NCBI GenBank assembly: GCA_036874045.1
Contig: CM072342.1
Location: forward strand, 2,502,501 to 2,566,500
DNA: 64,000 nt
Origin: Cymodocea nodosa
Taxonomy: Eukaryota > Streptophyta > Magnoliopsida > Alismatales > Cymodoceaceae
Reading direction: 5' to 3'
In this document: piece by piece, positions 21,462 through 33,299 of the stretch
How positions within the stretch are numbered: position 1 is the stretch's first letter
How the letters are laid out: each line of letters begins with the position of its first letter
The notes under the pieces: generated by a model
What the model saw: the letters and a program-made list of their open reading frames with translations, nothing else
Databases searched by the model: none
What the model was told of the DNA's origin: nothing
Position numbers and translations under genes: made by a program

Positions 21462-23366
21462 GGGTAATGGTCGACAAAGCCAGGTGATTGTTGTAGCACT
21501 AGAAAGGTGGAAGAGGAAGGTGTAGATTTCCTCCTGCCATCGTCGGAGACTTGAGCTGTGATCAATGGAATTCGGTCGAGCCCTAGAAGGAGGCTCGAAC
21601 GTTTCCTATTTAACATTATTTTTCGGTTGAACCAATTTTTTAACAAAATTAAGAGATTATTACGAATCTAGAACTTAATAACCAAAGAAGATGCCAAAGG
21701 TTCCTTACCATTCTCGTGCGTGCTTTTCGGTCGATGCAATTTTTTGTAATCGGAAAATTGTACTTCTTTAACGATCAAAGAAGATGACGAAGGTTCCTTA
21801 CCATTCCCGTGCATATTTTTCGGTCGATGCAATCTTTGAAATCGGAAAATTTTAATTTTTTAATTATTATCAAAAGAAAAACCTGACTTTTAATTATTTT
21901 ATTTTTCAAATCGAAATTTATGGTATAGTCTAATGTGTTGAATGTGCAGAAACTTCAAAACATATTATAAGTGATTTTTCGTTTAAAAAAATCGATAACT
22001 GAAATATAATACAAATCGATGAATTTTAAGAACACTGGTCAAGGATTAACGCTTATTTACTTTATATCATATTAACATTTGTGAGCTTTTCCGCTAAAGG
22101 AGAAACATATTACTTAGGTGTCATTTTTAAAAGAAGCCTAAAGTATGTTTTTTAATTGCTCTTAATGACTTGAATTCTAATTAAATAACATTTTCCCCAC
22201 AAGGGATCCTTTTTTTTTCGATGAGTCGTTTCAACCCCTTTGAAGAAACGTTCGTAACCACTCACAGTTGTAATCAGTAATGATCGAGAGATACAGTTGT
22301 GGTTTTCACCCCAACAGTGAGAGTCATGAGTTCTGTTTCATTTGAATTTGTCGAAGCATCTGTACCTTCACCGTAAATATTACGGTCTTTCCTGCTACTC
22401 GAGCCAAGAATCCGTTCCATTTGATTCTCTGCAGAAGCCACTCGAGCAGCAATGCAAAGAAGCATCTACATCTACAAGCTTCTACCATTCTCTCGATGCA
22501 AGGCTTTACCAGCTTCTCATCTGATGCTCGTAGGCGCACAGCAACTCCACACGGTTAACTTGAGGTTCTATTCTATTCTCGGGCTTTTAGTTGGGTGCGG
22601 TAACGATGAAACAGGGCGTGCTACATATCGCATGGAAAACATTCAATCAGCTCTTATTTTCCAGGACTGGGGATTTATTTTATTGATCCAGGTTCAAAAT
22701 CAAGGACGATGGTCTCTGTTTTCTTTCGTTAGTACTTGATGCTCTGCAGGATTAGACCAACGGCACCACGGTCTTGGTTGCAAAGAAATGATCACAATCA
22801 TTGGACTCCATCAGAGAAGAGCTTCGGAGACTCTGCAATCACCAAGAGAATGCGACAAGCGTTTATTAGTTTTGTCAAGATACGAAGTTATGATAAGAAT
22901 ATTAATATGCAACACTGCCAAAGTACAGGGCAACAATGTTGTTTGAGAACTAAGATGGAATATTAAAAGAAGCCAATTGGGTTTTGCCCCAATAGTGTAG
23001 ATCCCTTCTCTCCATCATTTGCGTTGCCTTTTAAAGTAAGTACAGAAAAATAATGGAAACTTATGAGAAATTTATGGTGAAAAGAGTTGTTGCATCATGT
23101 AACCATTTGATACCGAGGAAAAGATACTGAAATAGGAAAAAGTGAAAAAACGAGTAAGACATGCTAAGGATGCAAAAACAGGACAAAATAGTAATTATAA
23201 AAAAGGTTAAAATTTTATAAACCATAATACCCCAATAACTCATTTGAAGAACAAAAATGCCTGGAAATCTTAACCATAGTCTGGTATTATTCCACCAAGA
23301 TGGGATGGACGTGACCGATAAAATATCCTGCACCATGATCAACTTCATCCAGAATTTGTCAGGATC
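21462..23366. other. Spacer between the two B3 genes
   Basis: A+T-rich spacer holding the promoter of the first B3 gene and the 3' flank of the second. Two nearly identical phrases, AAGAWGAYGMMRRAGGTTCCTTACCATT, occur at about 21687-21713 and 21780-21806, a small local duplication about 90 bp apart. A minus-strand open stretch at 22274-22465 has no recognisable family. I see no supported gene. Confidence 0.45.
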
Positions 23367-26300
23367 TTATTTCAGCTTTCGACATGAAAACGTAACTAAG
23401 AGTAATCGTAAAAAGGATATCAAGATTATGAAAATGGTGAACCTGAATGTTGCCTGCTTCTTGTGAATTTTCACATGCATTTCAGGGATGTCACCTTTGG
23501 ATATGAGCTCAAAGATACATATATCACCTTCTTCCACTTTGTTATCAAGACAAAGTGCCTGCCAACCATCAGCAAATCGAACACTCAATCGATTTTTTAT
23601 ATGCTGCCGGTGTAGATTTACCTTCCAGGAATTTCCCTTTTCATCAGTGAGAATTACACGGTCCTTGTCAACAAGGTCATCCAATGCCTCGAACGTATAT
23701 GGGATTCGCTTCAAGAAATCAAAAGAATAAACAATTGTAAAACAAAAATTAAGAGGTAGCATATATATCATTTCTCAGAAGAATAGAAATGTAGGTTACT
23801 ATCATGTCACAGTCCAAATGTTCCACTGACAATGAAAATTCTCAAACAGTTACCAAGATCAAGCACTAGTACCCAACACACCAAATATGTCTTCTTGTGG
23901 GGAGAAATATTATATTGCTTCAAGGTAACCGCAAATTGCAGTTTTTTCGACTTTGCTGGGAGGGATATTGCAGTTTCTGCGTGAAGCTTTTGGTCCATAA
24001 CTGAAACTGTACGTAATCCACAATATGAAGCTTGTTGAAATTCAGATGGCATATGATAGTATACTTAAAAAACACAAACTTACCCTCCGGCTTCTTCGGA
24101 AGACTACCATTTTCAGTGTCATTGTTTTGGCAGATGCTACTCTGTCCAGCTAGAGAAGCACAACTTGTCTGCAGCTCTTGAGACTGAAATTCAAGTTCGT
24201 AAGCACAGTATATTTATAAATTCTAAAGCACCCATTTACTGATATTAGTGTATAGGTTGCCTCTCTAAACCTAAGGAAATCATAGATGAAAAATTGGAAG
24301 AAAAAAAAAGAGTCATGATTCCTCAAGCATAGTGTGTATCAACCAGGATCATGGGATTTACTTATATAGCTCTTTAAAAACGAACTGAAGGCCCATGTTT
24401 TCCAGGCTATGATTGGAATTAAGAAAAAGATGCCTTATAGTTATGAAGCCACAAATTTCAAGCCCCATTTGATCAGTAGTTCCCCATCAAAGTAAAAGGC
24501 ATGATGCAATTTGAAAGACAAACTACACGACATGCATGTTTCATGAAAAAAAATTCAGATAAGGTGAAAACAAATTCCGTCCAAATTTTCATTTTATGTA
24601 ATTCAAGTCAAGTTGTTGAGTTTTCAACCACTACAGGGCATAAATACGCACCAATAAGGTAAGTTCGACCACTCTAAATACGTGAACCCTCATCTCATTT
24701 TTGTTAATGAGCTCAAAGACACAAACATCATCCCTCTCCAGCTTATTTGCTTGAGAAAATGCACCCCAGTGAGCACTAAAACCACCACGCCCATTGTAGT
24801 ATATATAGCTTACGGTCCATGAGTCTTCATTGGCATTCCATAACTTAATATTTTGAGTATCCTTTGGAAGATGATCCCTTACAAAAGAAATTGGAAGATT
24901 CTGTGTGCACCAAAAGAAAAAAGTTAAATGTGTATAAAGATATGGAATTTAGCTTGCTATCACGGGTCCAAAACAAGCATTTTACAAATTTACCATAAAT
25001 ATTCATCAAATAAAGTAACGCTAGCTTCTTGGATATTTCTTAATTTATTTAATGATAATCACCCTATTTGTCTTTCAAAATATAATAAAGGGGCACCTCG
25101 GAACATGGATTCTACATGTAAAAAGTTTGCCTATAATTTATGTACCAAAAAATACACTCTTCTTTCCGTATATTGCTGATGAGTGACGCTTGGGCATCAC
25201 AAAGGGAGAGGAATGGTAGTTTTTCTTATGAGTATGTAACCTTGTCAATAGGTAGATATGAAAAAGATACCATGTAAAATCCATAATATACGTAAGAGCT
25301 CTGCATGACAACCAAAGCAGTGGGATTATCTGACTGAAAGGAGTTTGCTGCTTCATATGCCCTTTTGATCTCTTCCTCTGTAACAGATCGCCGTTTTGAT
25401 ATAATATTTTCCAAGCGGGCCTTAATGGAATAATCACCTAATGCAGCACAAAGACCATAAACAGCAGAGAAATGCTTCAAAAGTAATTCTATCCATGCTT
25501 TAAAATGCAGCTCACCTTGTCTGCCATATGGGCTATCCTGTCTTTTGTATGACTGTTTTCCAGGGGTTTTCCTATTAAATGTCTTTTGTGGCTCATGAAC
25601 TGTATATCTTTCCTTTGAAATCCCCCCAGAAACTTTTGGCAGGTCAAATGTTAGAGGAAACTGCATTTCTTCTTTCTTGATGAGCGACACTGGTTGTGGT
25701 ATTACATATTTAGAAGATGGGTATAAATATCCATGTATTGATTACATAAATAAGCATACATAAATTTTAGAAAGGACTTTAAATATTTCAAAATCTCAAA
25801 ACCTCATAATTCTTCAGAAGGAGACGTCTAACCTGATCCATCGTGGAGTTTCCTGGAATATAATCCATCTGTAATTGCCATAGTTCCACCATCTACCATG
25901 ACATGGGAAATTTCATTAAGAGGAATAATCAGTCCCTCCATGAGATCTGCAAAGTCTTACATTACCTCTAAGAGGCCTAAGGTCCCGCGATGGTGTGGCA
26001 AGGAATGCTGCTTCCTTCTCACAAGCAGTTAAGTCAAATATCATTACGGTGAAACGCAAATCCCCTTCATATCTAAATAACAAGAAGTCATTGGGTGATA
26101 TAAAGTTATCTGCAACAAAATCCTTCCAACCACTCTGCAAAGACATTCCTCTAGCATCCCTGACCAATTCAACATTCCAGACATTCCCACTTGGACCCGT
26201 CAATAGAGCCATTCCATGGGATCCAATGTAAATGTGCTTAAAGAATGCTGGTGGAATCCTCTGCAGATATGCAAAACAGTTCCCAAAAAGTAATGATCAA

Positions 26301-27701
26301 AGCCATGAACAGAACATCATTAGAAAAATAACTCTTTGGTTGTTAAGAAAAGAACAAAGTTGATTGCCAATCAACTGTAATGGCTTAATAATTAATATTG
26401 TGATAGGAAATGAGATAGTTAACGTAATTAGTGTATATGTTCCACAAATAGGTTTAGGAGAAGCTATTAAATAGAAATTTTGGGAAGATTTAGATAATTT
26501 AGTTCATAGTTTACTTACTAGTGAAAATTCTTTTAGGAGGGGATCTAAATGGTAATGTAGAAGAGGGAAATATAGAATATAAAAGAAACGATAGAGAATT
26601 TGATTTTGATAATAGAAATGAAGAGTGACATTCACTTTTAGACTTCAGCATAGTTTATGACCTTTTAGTGGCTAACACTTATTTTAGAAAAAGAGATGAG
26701 CATTTAATTACATTTAAAAGTGATTTAAATGTTAATCAAATAGATTTTTTACGTACTAGAAAAATAGATCAAAGAATATGTAAAAATTGAATGGTTATTA
26801 TTTCAAAAGAAAACTTAACGCAACATAAGTTTTTAGTATTAAATGTTAATATCAATATTAAAAAGAGAAAAACTGAAGTGTATTCAAATCCAAGAATGAA
26901 ATGGTGGAATCTAAAAAATGAAAAGAGAATGATATTTAAGGATAACTTATAAAAAGAAAGAATATAGGAAGTAGATGGGGAGGAAAAATTAAAGTTTAGA
27001 ATGAAATAACTAATTGTGTTAAAAGGATTGCTGGAAAGATTTTAGGAGAGTCCTATGACGTAGCTCCACTGAGTAAAGAAAGTTAATGATGGAATGAAAA
27101 TGTAAAAAATAATAATAAAATAAAAGAAAGAATACTATAATATCCTTAAGAGGACAAATGATGCAGCAGCTAGAGAAGAATTGATTAGTTTAGAAAAAAC
27201 CAAAAGAGTAAAGGAATATTTAAAACTACTTCATTAAGATTTTTTTAAAAAAATTACATTTATGTAATTTAATCAATGATTTAACACATAAACAAATAGA
27301 AAAAAAGATTCATGCGAATAAATGAGATTATGTCAGAGGGGTTCTTGTTGTAGTCAAAAACTAAATTTTACCGTTCAGGGCCAAGTACCATCATAATATC
27401 CTATATTCCGAACATATGAGAAATATACTTCGTTGAAAAAGCAGTACACGTGAGGAAACAAAACCGTCCTGACTAGTGAATCTATCCCAACCACTTTTTG
27501 TTAGTAATGCGAAGTATCAATTGTTGCATGAGTAAGGAGGAGCACTCCACATATGACGAAAAGCATCATCAACATTTATCAGGACGAAGAAGAAAGACAG
27601 ATGAACGGGCGTACCAGCTCTTTGCCGGTGAGCTCGGGGAAGAAGATCTTGAAGAAGTGGGGCTTGTTACCATGGGACGGGAAGTCGCGGAACCCCGACA
27701 T
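23367..27701 (-). CDS. REM-type B3 transcription factor with three B3 domains
   Basis: Eight minus-strand exons join in frame: 27615-27701, 25966-26260, 25833-25892, 25271-25689, 24652-24900, 24084-24183, 23882-24000 and 23708-23367, giving 556 residues if the last exon is read to its stop. B3-1 starts HFFKIFFPELTGKEL in exon 1 and continues RIPPAFFKHIYIGSHG in exon 2. B3-2 begins ALVVMQSSYVYYGFYM at the end of exon 4 and continues NLPISFVRDHLP in exon 5. B3-3 begins KLQFAVTLKQYNISPH in exon 7 and continues RIPYTFEALDDLV in exon 8. Exon 4 carries the helical ISKRRSVTEEEIKRAYEAAN motif seen before the second B3 domain in rice-type multi-B3 proteins. The C terminus is uncertain: a donor at 23442 (CAG|GTTCACC) could lead to another exon I could not find, and the read-through tail is unusually hydrophobic. 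Intron 1 contains a LINE remnant. Confidence 0.8.
26430..27330 (+). mobile_element. LINE retrotransposon remnant (endonuclease part)
   Basis: The plus strand reads as a decayed non-LTR retrotransposon ORF2: GLGEAIK, KFWEDLDNLVHS, then the endonuclease motif GDLNGNV after a frameshift, then LLDFSIVYDLLVANTYFRKR, DEHLITFKSD and NQIDFLRTRKIDQRICKN. This matches the apurinic-endonuclease domain of plant LINEs (the sequences often mis-annotated as craniofacial development protein). Stop codons and a frameshift make it inactive. The reverse-transcriptase core is not seen, and beyond about 27000 similarity fades. It lies in intron 1 of the three-B3 gene, antisense to it. Confidence 0.85.
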
Positions 27702-30476
27702 CGAACTAGACCGAAAAATGACGACAACGACGATGTCGATCAGGTACTTCTACCTCCTCCGCTTCCATGGTTTTTCCCCCCTGTTAGCGGGATTCCCTGA
27801 ACCCTAGGGCGAAGGCAGAATCCACCACTGCCAACAGAGATGTCGGGAAACGGACGGCCGAGATCTGCGCTTTACTGACAGCGCGAAGCGAGAGAGAAAA
27901 GCATCCCACTTGGCGTCGTCAGTCCTAGAATTGCCGAAAAGCCTGTTGTGTTCTGTTCTGTTGTCATCATTGTCATCGTCCTTGTCCATTTATATATGAT
28001 GGTTTGGATTTTTCCGCCGTCTACCGGATTTAATTTTCATGAAAATATACATATATATATATAAGATCATGTAATCAGACGGTGACGAAATTTTTTATTA
28101 TTTCTTTGATTCTAAATACATTAAATATTTAAAATATTTTTTTTTATAAAAAAATAGTGGAAAAAAGAAAAAAACAAAAAAAATGGAGAAGTTTTGAAAA
28201 ATATAACAATTCATAACAGAAGTAGAAGACATAATGATTCATATATTTAATTCAAATGTAACTTAAATAGACCATACTACTTCCATGACTAAAAATACAC
28301 TGAATATGCTATAAAAAAAGGTAGAACATGAGTGGATTGAAAGTTGGAATGAGTTGAATCATACGGATGGAATCCTCTATGTCATCGCTGATATGTTTTT
28401 TTCAAGTAATGATTGAGTTATTTGTAGTGAGAATTCTTGATTGTTGATCAACTCCAAGTAATTGAGTTAAGCCGATAGAGATTGATTTTTCACCAAGATT
28501 TGGATCTTAATGATGATATTCTTTAGCAAATTTCAAAAGAAAAGAAGAATTGGTTGTCAAAGCCAAAGCCAGGAATACATCACAGGTTTCATGGAAGTTC
28601 TGCAATACATGGTTGAATACTGCAACCATCAAACAAGCAGCATGAATATGGATTATAGGGTATAAGCAAGATGAATCTCAAGAATAGAGACTAGACTACC
28701 CTGGAGATTTGTTGCTTGATAATTGAATTTTCTACTTGCCTAAGCAGGTGCTGCTACAAAACCATGGGAGACAGCTGATGCTTTTTTTTAAGTGATTGAT
28801 TGAAAATGTAGATAATAAAAAAATGATATTTGATAAAATGAAATATTTAAATAATTCTATGGGTGAGACTAGAGAATTAGGTTAATAAAATGGAATGAAA
28901 AATTATCCCAAAATATGAAGCATGATAACCTATGACTAATAAGGACAAATTAGTAATTTTAAGAATCTTTACTTAAATATGTTTATCATGATTTTAATTA
29001 GAATTCAAATAAGCTACAAACTTGTATTCCATGTGATCCAAAGTTTCCAAGTAATGCAAGTATAATGGCACCACCAACCTTGCAATCAGTTTTCACCATG
29101 TGAGACTGGCCTAAAAAAAAATTAAGGATGAATACCGTGAAAAAACTAATCAAGTTGATATTATAAAAATTATTCCTGAAAACATATAATAATTTTTGTT
29201 GATGGGGAACCTATTGAGTCTAGTAAAAAATTCTTGAAAACATTAGGAAGCATAGAAATCGCAATAGCAACAAAAAGAGCATCAGCCACATGTTCTCTTC
29301 TGGGAAAAAGTCAAAAAGCCTTGAGTTTGAATTTAAATAGTAGAACATTAAAGAAAAAACCTTTCTTCCCCAATTCAACCATCAATAAACTACATTTCTT
29401 TAAGATTTTTTAATGGCCAGCACAAGAGATCATCTTCCATTCACTAGCTGGATGACCATTCTGAATGAGAATGAATAAACTATTGGCACTTGCTTAATAG
29501 AACCAATCTATTAGGTAGACAAAGTATCATTGAGTTGAATAAAATAAAACAACTGTTTTTTATATTAATAGTATTTTTTCCTGTACTCGAACAGAAGACA
29601 TTCATCCTTCATGGATTTTACAAGAGAAGAGAAAACCAAGTACCAACTACATTTTCTACCATTGGTGAAACAAAGCATCTGTTAACAGTAAAACCTTGAA
29701 AACTATTGAAAGACTAAACATTAAGCGGTTTTTCTTTTTCTGATATTCATGCTGAAGAAGCCGTCAAACCAAAACTCCCAACATATACATGCAATTGCTT
29801 CTACATAAGATGAAGGATCAGTTATAGAAACGTCCGATGCAACCGTTCAGAGAAGAAGAAAATACATGTGCAAAGAATTGATGAAAACAGGGGGCATGAT
29901 TTCCACTCATGTAACAATGTAGCTTAAAACCCATATTTTATTTTTTATGACCCTTGATAATGAATATTGATGCATCACACACGCACACACACACACACAC
30001 AATATATATAAAAAATAAGGATCCAAAATTAAAAAATTGCTAATTTGAATGCCTAGGTGTCACCTTGATGCCCTAATAACTATGATAATGAATGGCTCAA
30101 ATACAATGTATTTGCTACAGTGATAAGAAACATACATACCAGCAGAAAGTAGATTTCAAAAAAGAAATCTTGTCGAACAAGAGCTTAGATACCCTGAGAT
30201 GCATATCGTTTACAGCAAAGCAGAAAATTTACAAGACAAACAAAAAGTCAATATCTACAACAGAATAAAGAGTTACCGGTCTAAACTTGCAATAAATCCT
30301 AAAGAGGTTGAATAACAATATCAAGAATAACCAAAAGATGATGCCTGCATTTTTCTCAATCTTTGAATCTCTTGCTGAATACACTCTTCCAGTCATTGGA
30401 GAGAATCGATGCACATTCAAGCCAGGATTCTTTGAAAGATTCTACAAAAAATATCATACACTTGATTGGCGAAGTA
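27702..30476. other. Intergenic region upstream of the three-B3 gene
   Basis: The first 300 bp (to about 28000) are G+C-richer and probably hold the promoter and 5' leader of the B3 gene. The rest is A+T-rich without a supported gene. A CA/TA microsatellite lies at about 29977-30010, followed at 30049-30084 by the second copy of a dispersed repeat also found at 121-156. The minus-strand side near 30250-30470 is the 3' flank of the PLP-fold gene. Confidence 0.5.
30049..30084 (+). repeat. Dispersed repeat, copy 2
   Basis: Partner of 121-156, preceded by the CA/TA microsatellite at 29977-30010. CCTAGG-rich dispersed repeats are common in plants; the family cannot be named from this. Confidence 0.55.
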
Positions 30477-33299
30477 CTATACATCCGGTGCTTCAACAAT
30501 GGTAGAGAGTCTATCTTCCTCAACAAATGAAGGATCTAGAAACCTGGCTACAAACACCCACAACCGGTACACATCTTCAAAGTTCGTTAGAAAACCAAGA
30601 GAAGCAGTTACAACCTCTATTCTAATCATGGCATTGTTATTAGCATGACGCTTGTTTGATCTTGGCCTGCAGGATGAAGTGTCATTCAAATTAATGGCCC
30701 CATGAATCTCTTTTTGCCCTTCAGCAATCCACACATGACTAAGGAAGCCGACCCCAAGAGAAATGCCACTTTTGTCAGCTAATTTCTGAACAACTTCTGG
30801 TTTGATAACGGAACCACTATAATCCTTTATGTTGAAGGCCAAGGCAGCACCTCTCTCATATTTAATTTTGGGACCATATATATAAACAAGAGGAACCCCA
30901 TTTTCCCTATCAGGATGAGGTAACTGCAATTGAAGTAAAGAGGTAACAAGCCAATTAATGAGATACCTTAGCCTCATGGTGGTCTTATTAAGACCCATTG
31001 CAGTTACGTGGTCTAGATGGCTGCAGATGATCTCTGGCTCTCTTCTGCTCCAGTCCTGAGAGTTGTCATCTTCTCCAACGCTAGAAGAATCACCATTGGC
31101 ACCATTTATCATACTTGTAGAAGCTTCTCCCACATCAGAATCACGATTTGATTCATATTTTTGGTCATTATAATGTGTACTCACCTCAGTTTGAAAAGAA
31201 ACCCTGTGACCCACATTTGGAGCATGGTCATTCTCACGTGCACCAAAGAACCTACCCCCAGTGAATCTGTTGTTGCCTTCCCTCCTGCCTAACAACCTGA
31301 ACTCCCCTTCTGTTTCTCTCCTTATGGCACTTCCCTTGCCATATGGAATGCTTTCATGAACCACTTCAGAAGTTGTTATGTGCTCACTAACATTGGAAAT
31401 CATATCTGAACCGTGATGATGTTTGGTTCCATTTTCGATAGGATCATGGGGCACCTCCTCCTCTTGGATCTCAGGCTCATCATTGCTGTTTCTTGATTGC
31501 TGGTCATCCGCGTGCCTCATCCTATTATGTACTCCTCCCTCGTTGGAATGCTCCGAGACAGATTGCACAGCAGCATCAAAGGAAAGGATGCGGTCATCAG
31601 AAATCGGGCCATTTGATGTGTTAGACTGGAATTTAGGTGAAGAGAACTTTCGATCTTTCCTCCTCCCACAGAACCATGGAGGTGGCAATGGAAAGGACTT
31701 CCCCACCTCAAGTTCGCCTGAATCATAAGATCCCAATGGACTATGACCCAAATCAATCCAGAAGGAGTTGTCGGCCGAATCATCTTCACTGAAAATGGGG
31801 CTCCTCATGACATCGCCAACAGAAACACTTTCTACGTCCTCATGGATGGTACCTCTCCAATCGCCGTCGGAACTACTATCATGATTCATCTCGTTCTCAA
31901 ACACATCCATAACTTGATCGTTGGTGAATGCACCGGAGAAAGCAGGCAATTGTGATCCTTGACTAGCCTCAGGCACCAGCGTGCCTTCGCTTCCATTGCC
32001 CATCTCATCTTTGAGATTATCCAATCCGATCAGATGATCCACCGAGTCACTGAAGTACTGAGGATAAACTGGCACAATTCTCACCATACCAGTCCCTGTG
32101 CCGCCATTCCGGTTTTGTAGGCATGGAACGGCAGACTTCCTGATAAGAAGGCATCCAAACCCAGTTGGATCAGAACCAAAAACTCGGTAGAAGGAAGTGA
32201 TGATGAAGTCAGGTCGGAAAAGGGAGAGGCCAAGTGAGTCCATGTCGTTAGGCCCAATGGAACCAGCATCAAGCAACACATGCCAGTTATTCTGCTGTGC
32301 CATTGCCATCCACTGATACGAATACTTTCTTCCCGTCACTCTGGACTGAACTGGAAAGACAAACAGCCCGACGGAAGAATCTTTTTTTCTTCGCTTCTTG
32401 CCGGAGATCTGCTTCCTCAGCTCCGTGGAGCAGACTTTAAGAGTCGGCCACTTGAACCACGCGCTGGAAACATTAGCGCCCTTGTCCTTGGCGCTCTGGG
32501 CCATCCAGTTTACGGATTGGCTCTCGTGATCGAGCATGGTCAACAGCTTTTTGTTGGTGTGGAACGGATACGACTCGGCCAAAAGCTTGAAAGCAGAACC
32601 TCTGCTGACAGTGAAAACCAGCCCGTACTCCGCCTCAGGGATGTTGAGATACTCCAAGATCCTAGTCTTGATATCACATTCCACGGTGCCTTCCTCAGCG
32701 CCGCCGTATAGAGCGTGGTTGCTAAGATTAGCAGTGATCTCCGATAAACTGAACGCCGTAGACTCCCAGAACTGGAGACTCTGGACACAGGAGAAAAGCC
32801 CAAATCCGCAATAATCGAGACATACCTTCGCGGCCTCGTCCCAGAGGTGAGGATATTCGTCGGCCCTCAGCTTTTCGATCGCGTCAGTGGACCTGTACTT
32901 GGGATACATGGTCAGGAACTTGGAGAACGCCTCGTCGAGACCTGGGATAGGGTCGGCCTTGCGGAAGGTCCTCTCGGCCGCCATCGATGTGGCACGGAGG
33001 AACTCGTGCTGGGCGTTGAGGCGGGCGAGCGAACGAGAGCGGCCGAGGAGGTCTCTGTCTCTGTCCGCATCATCACCTGCTTTGGGATCCACCGTGTCAT
33101 GCGATACGTAAACCAGGGAACCGTCCTCCGACGCCTCCTCCAGGGCTTGCCGGAGCTTCTTCTCTTGCAGCTTCAACACCGAAGACGACCCTTTTCCGCC
33201 ATGGTCCTGACCCGGGCGGTTATTCTTCTTCTTCGTTCTCCTTTCTACAAGCAGAGAAGCGGCGCACTGGGACAGTGGCTTCCATATTGACAGGGGCAT
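30477..33299 (-). CDS. PLP-dependent transferase-fold protein, Mo-cofactor-sulfurase-like (probable pseudoenzyme)
   Basis: This intronless 940-residue frame matches the plant family of Arabidopsis At2g23520 and At4g37100, annotated as PLP-dependent transferases related to the N-terminal domain of molybdenum cofactor sulfurase. The start MPLSIWKPLSQCAASLL is the family start; 34 in-frame codons upstream look non-conserved. The conserved N half has RSRSLARLNAQHEFLRAT, VCLDYCGFGLFS, NLSNHALYGGAEEGTVE, YGLVFTVSRGSAFKLL, MLDHESQSVNWM, and the cofactor-site region HVLLDAGSIGPND (Asp344) with FIITSFYRVFGSDPTGFGCL. Where sulfurases and NifS-like enzymes have lysine in SFYK, this protein has Arg372 (codon CGA, 32184-32186), as I recall for the Arabidopsis relatives too. 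The Schiff base therefore cannot form as usual. A long, low-complexity polar middle precedes a conserved C-terminal block (about 755-940, HLDHVTAMGLNKTT). No MOSC domain is seen. Function unknown. Confidence 0.9.
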   Translation of the reverse strand: MPLSIWKPLSQCAASLLVERRTKKKNNRPGQDHGGKGSSSVLKLQEKKLRQALEEASEDGSLVYVSHDTVDPKAGDDADRDRDLLGRSRSLARLNAQHEFLRATSMAAERTFRKADPIPGLDEAFSKFLTMYPKYRSTDAIEKLRADEYPHLWDEAAKVCLDYCGFGLFSCVQSLQFWESTAFSLSEITANLSNHALYGGAEEGTVECDIKTRILEYLNIPEAEYGLVFTVSRGSAFKLLAESYPFHTNKKLLTMLDHESQSVNWMAQSAKDKGANVSSAWFKWPTLKVCSTELRKQISGKKRRKKDSSVGLFVFPVQSRVTGRKYSYQWMAMAQQNNWHVLLDAGSIGPNDMDSLGLSLFRPDFIITSFYRVFGSDPTGFGCLLIRKSAVPCLQNRNGGTGTGMVRIVPVYPQYFSDSVDHLIGLDNLKDEMGNGSEGTLVPEASQGSQLPAFSGAFTNDQVMDVFENEMNHDSSSDGDWRGTIHEDVESVSVGDVMRSPIFSEDDSADNSFWIDLGHSPLGSYDSGELEVGKSFPLPPPWFCGRRKDRKFSSPKFQSNTSNGPISDDRILSFDAAVQSVSEHSNEGGVHNRMRHADDQQSRNSNDEPEIQEEEVPHDPIENGTKHHHGSDMISNVSEHITTSEVVHESIPYGKGSAIRRETEGEFRLLGRREGNNRFTGGRFFGARENDHAPNVGHRVSFQTEVSTHYNDQKYESNRDSDVGEASTSMINGANGDSSSVGEDDNSQDWSRREPEIICSHLDHVTAMGLNKTTMRLRYLINWLVTSLLQLQLPHPDRENGVPLVYIYGPKIKYERGAALAFNIKDYSGSVIKPEVVQKLADKSGISLGVGFLSHVWIAEGQKEIHGAINLNDTSSCRPRSNKRHANNNAMIRIEVVTASLGFLTNFEDVYRLWVFVARFLDPSFVEEDRLSTIVEAPDV

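Noticed and set aside
22274-22539. Minus-strand open frames between the B3 genes
   Set aside because: Two overlapping frames, no recognisable family, no splice partners found.
32280-33290. Several plus-strand open frames of 70-147 codons opposite the PLP-fold gene
   Set aside because: Antisense shadows of a long G+C-rich exon with clear homology on the minus strand.
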